64,000 nt of DNA. It comes from Deroplatys truncata. Lineage: Eukaryota > Arthropoda > Insecta > Mantodea > Mantidae. The notes beneath the pieces are model-generated. The model made no database searches and was not told where the DNA came from. It saw only the letters and a list, made by a program, of their open reading frames with translations. Each line of letters starts with the position of its first letter. Within the stretch, counting starts at the first letter, position 1. The stretch spans positions 10,167,501 to 10,231,500 of the forward strand of contig CM060990.1 in assembly GCA_030765065.1 (NCBI GenBank), read 5' to 3'. The position numbers and the translations under genes were made by a program. This document shows, in pieces, positions 59,501-64,000 of the stretch.

Positions 59501-59904
59501 TGTGACCGCGCACGCGAAGTTACCTGCGGGCCACTTGGTGAGTGCATCCCGGCTCGGCGCCAGGGTGCCGCCTAACGACCGTCCCTTCAGAACAATAGCC
59601 CGCGCAACAAATCTATTATGTGCCACTTACACGCAGTTTGGTTAATTACTGCTGCAGAATATTTTTTCGACAAGTTCTGGTAGCTTCCCCTTTGAGACCG
59701 CTTCGCTTTCTATGCGGAGCCTATATAAGGGCTGTAAAAGGTAACAGTTCAGAGTGCAACTCAGCTGGGAGTTCTGATTCAACAGTTCAGTTGTGTTCTG
59801 TTGTGAGTGTGTGCCAACAATGACCCTGGTGTAACGTGTTGTGCTACGCCAGGTAAATGGTAAATAAAGTGTGTTTCGAATCAACTGGTTTTCTGAATTG
59901 TACA
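59501..59904 (+). mobile_element. LTR of a gypsy-like retrotransposon, with adjacent PBS-like site
   Basis: TGTGACCGCG opens and GAATTGTACA closes a 404-bp segment. It has TATA-like CCTATATAAGGGC (about 59720-59732), a CAGTTCAGAG start region about 25 bp later and AATAAAGTGTG (59863) as poly(A) signal. One base after it, TGGCATCAGAAGTGG (59906-59920) looks like a primer-binding site, as in many gypsy-type elements. No gag follows, so the element is truncated or rearranged. Confidence 0.7.
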
Positions 59905-59937
59905 ATGGCATCAGAAGTGGAACATAAAAGCCAAGAT

Positions 59938-60056
59938 ATTAACAGTTCAGTTGTGTTCTAGTGTGTGCTAACAGTGACTCAAGTGTAAGGTGCTGTGCTA
60001 CGCTGAATGAGTAAGTATTAAATTAAGTGTGTTTCGCAGCAACTAGTGTTCTCAAA
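59938..60056 (+). repeat. diverged direct duplicate of the LTR's 3' part
   Basis: AACAGTTCAGTTGTGTTCT, TGTGCTACGC, and AAGTGTGTTTCG...CAACT repeat the sequence of 59780-59897. It starts about 18 bp after the PBS-like site and runs into a (TTA)n tract. It may be a second LTR copy truncated at its 5' side, or a tandem duplication of U5. Confidence 0.8.
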
Positions 60057-60057
60057 T

Positions 60058-60061
60058 GTTG

Positions 60062-60101
<40 letters not shown>

Positions 60102-60110
60102 TATTATTTT
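60058..60110. repeat. (TTA)n microsatellite
   Basis: TTG/TTA units, about 17 copies with one TAC interruption. Confidence 0.93.
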
Positions 60111-61282
60111 ACAGTAAACATTTCAAAAGACAGGTCTACATAGGTTTAGCCTGAAATGTGTCATACACTTCTGCGTGTTTTAAGAGCGAGATGTTGACTT
60201 ATGATTAGTATGGTACTTTGGGAATATATGCACAAGTTTGTGCACTTCTTAGCAAAAGTCTCCTGTTTTTAATGAAAACATTCGTTTTTCTTTCACAAGT
60301 AACCCTAAAATAACGTCATTGTATTTGTTTCTGATCACAGCAAGCATTGTTCATAAGTTCATGGAATGTATAATTTTGACTACTAAACCAAATTCCTCAT
60401 CTAGATGCAAAATTTGGCACGCTGTATGGTTAGGCAATAATTATGTCTAAACTTTAGAATTTCATCCATAAAAGTAACTTAACTGTAAATGTAAGACGTA
60501 ATCTTTTTATTCCTATGTTATTCTGAGTCCGAGTTCTTAGCCACAGTGTGGCTTTCCTGGAAACAATTTAGAGCACCAGATAATTTATTTGATTAATAGT
60601 TTAATGCTTATAGTACATTAAATTTGCCAACATTTATAATATTCTAATTATATCTCTGTTTGAGGGCACTTTTCCAATACGTGCTAGTGATTTAAACAAG
60701 TTGGTTTCTCCCACTGAAAAATAAGCATGGACCGCAAGCTAGCTTCCTGCGAGTGAATCAACATATATACTTAATTCCACTACAGTTAATGTTGCTAATA
60801 AAAGCAAAGCTATAGGAAAACGTGTTATGCAATTCTTTGTTTGTACGGTTACGATGCTTCTGAATGGGTATTGTGCTCTCTAGCATAACGCGACACTTCA
60901 TGCTCAAATTTCAACAGCTAAATCTGCTTTTGGGGAAGTATTTAACGATGGTGAATTAAATGCGTTTCCTGAATGCCCCCCCCCGGAGTTCACAGAGCTG
61001 AGAGTTACCCGAAACTCTCCACGCGTGTCTCTTTAGTTGCGGTACATAGGGATCAAATGGTCATATTGGCCAGTTATTTCGGAATTTGTAAAGGGATACC
61101 AGACTCTCATAATGTGGAGAACTAGGCTGACTGCAGCATTAAAAGTACTGCCCCGTTATCTCATCAGAGGGAAACCTTTACACGATGCGGATGCATGCCT
61201 TCTAAGTTCACTGATATACTTTTATCCAATATTTTTGTTTATTAAGGAAGATAGGAGGAGCTATGCTAATTATTTGTATGTC
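60111..61282. other. no recognisable feature
   Basis: AT-rich, no assignable motif; a C9 run occurs at about 60977-60985. Confidence 0.5.
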
Positions 61283-61345
61283 CGAAAAAATCCATCATCC
61301 TCCGCCGGGTTTTAACCCGCGACTTCGGGAACAATATAACAAGAA
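61283..61345 (-). mobile_element. SINE family 1 fragment
   Basis: The reverse complement has CGCGGGTTAAAACCCGGCGG (B box region) followed by GATGATGGATTTTTTCGGAC, matching the head-body boundary of the copy at 31731-31945. Only this core is preserved. Confidence 0.72.
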
Positions 61346-61499
61346 CAGTGCAAACAGACCGAAGAGTTTCGAATGTTTTCCACTTCAATTACAGAGACTT
61401 TATTTTCTAGGGAATAAATTCATTTTTAATTTGAAAAGTATTTAAACTCTCTTTATGTGACCTATTAGTATTCCGCCCATAGTGTTTTGTAAATTGTGT

Positions 61500-61625
61500 A
61501 ACGCTGTTCTTGTCTAACATTACGGAGTATATGCATTGTAGAGTTAAATCAAAACATAAAAGCGCCGTAATGAAGGTTATGCTAACATGAGAGCACGCTA
61601 TGTGTACCACTGGCATTTGTTCCCC

Positions 61626-61674
<49 letters not shown>

Positions 61675-61972
61675 GCACACTATACGCGAAGTAGATAAAT
61701 CAAAACGTTAAAGCAACGTAACGAAAATCACGCAAACATGAGAGGACGTAATGTGTGTATTTGGCATTTATTTACCTATTATTATTATTATTTATTTATT
61801 ATTATTATTTTTATTACGCACATTACGCATTGTGGAGTAAAGCAAAACATTAAAGCGACGTAACGAAAACCATGCATTGTTCTCATGTTTGCATTGTTTT
61901 CATTATGTCGTTTTAATGTTTTAATTTACTCTACTATGCGTATAATACGTAATAATTACACTAATACTAATG

Positions 61973-62059
<87 letters not shown>

Positions 62060-62184
62060 GCAAGGGAACAAAGGCCAGTGATACACGTTACATGTTCTTG
62101 CGATTCCATAGTTTTCGTTACGTCGTTTAAATGTATTATGTACTATACTGTGCGTATAGTGGTGATAAAGGTAATAATAATGAG

Positions 62185-62223
<39 letters not shown>

Positions 62224-62340
62224 TTTTAAAAAGCACGGGAACAAAGCCCGTGATACACATTACGTGCTCTCGTGTTTGCATGGTTTTCGTTACGTCGCTT
62301 TAATGCTGTAATTTACTCTTCTATGCATATAGGGCGTGTG
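61500..62340. repeat. palindromic cluster of about 150-bp units separated by trinucleotide repeats
   Basis: Units with the words AAATCAAAACxTxAAAGCxxCG, TAACGAAAAxCATGC and AACATGAGAGxACG occur forward at about 61510-61625, 61690-61770 and 61830-61875, and inverted at about 61880-61945, 62085-62155 and 62245-62335. Orientation flips near 61877. Each unit is joined to a (TTA)n or (TAA)n/(TAC)n tract (61626-61675, 61777-61816, 61978-62060, 62186-62222). Confidence 0.82.
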
Positions 62341-62344
62341 CGTT

Positions 62345-62700
62345 AAGTTGAACAGAAATGTAAGCACCGCAGGTATGCATAACACTAAATTTATTTACTC
62401 CGTGTACACAATATACGAAGAATTAACGTACTATGATATAACAAACTCAGCGGTGTAAGTTTCTTTATGCAAGCGTCTGTTTTCGGCAGAAGGCCAGTAC
62501 CGACTCCCTGCCTTGCTGTTGCTTCTCGGCAGGGGTGGCTTAAGGACCCAAGCGCACAGCTGTTCTTTGTCACTCAGTACTCGGTGTCTGGGAGATGTTT
62601 TCCTCTGAAGACGTGCCTACCCTTGGGAGCTGCTTCCAAGGGGCGGTCAAGTGGCCGCTGCTCTATGTGGTGGTTGAGCCGCCACGTTACCCCCCTTAGG
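62345..62700 (-). mobile_element. 3' LTR and polypurine tract of the gypsy element
   Basis: On the minus strand CCTAAGGGGGG (62700-62690) is a polypurine tract just after the end of pol. The LTR would begin at about 62689 with TAACGTGGCGG and end near 62345 with CAACTTAACGCACA. AGTAAATAAATTTAG (about 62390-62404) is a poly(A) signal. Neither end shows the canonical TG...CA and the 5' LTR is outside the window, so limits are approximate. Length would be about 345 bp. Confidence 0.6.
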
Positions 62701-62717
62701 AGAGAGGTACCTAGGGC

Positions 62718-64000
62718 CTATAATAGTCCAAAAATCGAACATATCACCCAGAACGAGTGCTTGCAGATAGTGTTGGTACTGCTGTAGGTTTTCGGCTGAT
62801 GAAGTGTCGGGAACGATGGGTCTGTGACAATGAAAGCAGGTTTCAGACGATCAGTTGATACCAGTACTGCTTTGTTCCTGACGGCAATGTGGAAGGTTTT
62901 ATCAGTGCGGTCAAACACTTTGTAAGGTCCAGCATAAGGTGGATTTAAGGCACTGCGGAGTGAGTGTTGGCGAAGCAAAACATGATTGCTGTGAACAGGG
63001 ATGTATAGACGAATGTGAATGGTGAGTAATGGTCACTGGCTGGCTTTAGTCGCAATTCTTCCATCCTCCTCCTTGGGTTTGCGAGGAATTGAGAAGCGTC
63101 AGCCAGTAGAGAAGCAGGTTAGATGAACTCACCCGGGATCACCATATACCAGCTATGCCACCGAAGCCTGGAGGTCTTCGTTGAAGGCCGTGCGAGCGCA
63201 CAGGAGAACGAGCCAAAGTGCTTCGCTCCAGCTAGCATCTTCATGGCACACCAAAGCGGCTTTGAGAGATCGGTGTAATCTCTCCACAAGGCTGTTAGAC
63301 GTTGGGTGGTATGCTGTGGTCCGGGTGTGATGGATACCGCAAGGTTTTGATAGAATTTGGAAGAGCTGGGAAGAGGATTGTGTGCCCTGGTCGGTGGTGA
63401 CCTGTTGTGGTCATCCCAAGCATACGATCCATCAAGTTACGAACGTCCTTGCTATTGTTTCTGAATTGATATCCGGAAGACGAAATGCCCCTGGCCATCG
63501 TGTGTATCGATCAATAGCTGTCATGCAGTAGCAGTTGCTTGTAGAGACGAACAGGGGGCCAATAATGTCAATATGGACATGAAAGAAGCGCCCTGGTGGA
63601 ACTGTATAGTCTGCAGGTGGTGTTACCGTGTGTCGGTTGATCTTTGACTGTTGGCAGGATTGGCAAGTTTGTGCCAGAGGAGACAGTGCTTTCTCAAACC
63701 TGGCCATACGAATCGCTGGGAGACCAACTTGGTGGAAGTTTTTGATCCCGTGTGACAAAGGTTATGGAGAGAGGCAAAGACTTGTCGGCTAAAAGGTTGG
63801 GTGACAAAAGACGTGGTCTACAAGTAGATGTCTCACAGTACAAAGATGCTGCAGTACCGGGTATAGGATTTTTTTGTAAGAGGAGAGAAGAATCGTTGTT
63901 GTGGAGAAGCTGGCGAAGCTTGGCATTCTGCTCTTGAGACTTAGCGTGTGCCACCAAGTCCACGGAGTTAGTAAGGGCATCGATACGAGACAGGGCATCG
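62718..64000 (-). pseudogene. gypsy (Ty3-like) pol: integrase and C-terminus, frameshifted
   Basis: From the window edge: a spacer after RNase H ('SQEQNAKLRQLLHNNDSSL'), the zinc-binding domain ('TCQSCQQSKINRHTVTPP' near 63640), then the catalytic core: 'GRFFHVHIDIIGPL' (first Asp), 'MTAIDRYTRWPGAFRLPDI', 'VTTDQGTQSSSQLF' (second Asp, about 63380-63410) and 'LVERLHRSLKAAL' (Glu, about 63260-63290). The C-terminal part 'LNPPYAGPYKVFDRTDKTFH' and 'VSTDRLKPAFI' ends with a stop at 62718. All D,D,E residues are visible, but at least three frame changes and a stop near 63145 show the copy is inactive. Protease, RT and gag would lie beyond 64000. Confidence 0.92.

Noticed and set aside
61885..62311. 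Open frames rich in Asn, Leu, Ile, Ser or Tyr
   Set aside because: Direct translations of TAA/TAC/TTA microsatellites in several frames.
59501..64000. A single gypsy element spanning the LTR at 59.5 kb and the pol at 62.7-64.0 kb
   Set aside because: The two are in opposite orientation and the pol-side LTR (62345-62689) does not match the 59.5-kb LTR.

Overview
This window is non-coding, repeat-dominated nuclear DNA from an animal, most likely an insect with a large, transposon-rich genome. The evidence is the transposon mix (mariner, piggyBac, hAT, DUF4817-type and IS630/Tc1-like transposases, Jockey/CR1-like LINEs, gypsy LTR elements, tRNA-derived SINEs), arthropod-style TATA/initiator pairs, abundant microsatellites and the absence of any intact host gene. 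I cannot name the species. No bacterial-type organisation is present.

Layout. 1-9362 is a 73-bp satellite with longer duplicated blocks. It is split by a 5'-truncated LINE (9371-10934) and continues as two diverged subfamilies (10938-12890). 13809-14270, 43730-43978 (minus) and 57260-57690 are three diverged copies of a promoter-like repeat carrying heat-shock-element arrays. 15182-15799 is an internally deleted mariner with TA flanks. 17982-19090 is a decayed DDE transposase. 19856-30581 is a Jockey/CR1-like LINE interrupted at 21218-29250 by an 8.0-kb element that is almost a perfect palindrome: two arms of about 3.5 kb, a 6-bp target duplication and AG...CT ends. 31731-32562 holds two SINE copies in opposite orientation. 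33640-34710 and 38724-41610 are DUF4817-type transposase relics; the second is a fold-back structure with a SINE in one arm. 41989-42450 is a hAT C-terminus. 45334-47475 is a piggyBac with both ends and TTAA sites. 50782-51391, about 35341-35820 and 59501-59904 are LTR-like segments. 56268-56597 is a broken THAP-domain exon. 61500-62340 is a palindromic cluster of trinucleotide repeats. 62345-64000 is the 3' part of a gypsy element on the minus strand.

Every recognisable coding region is a pseudogene or fragment, so no pathway can be assembled. The most unusual objects are the 8-kb palindromic element, which has Maverick/Polinton-like ends and carries an unassigned coding remnant in both arms, and the repeat family with heat-shock elements. 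Coordinates of repeat edges without a visible target duplication are approximate.
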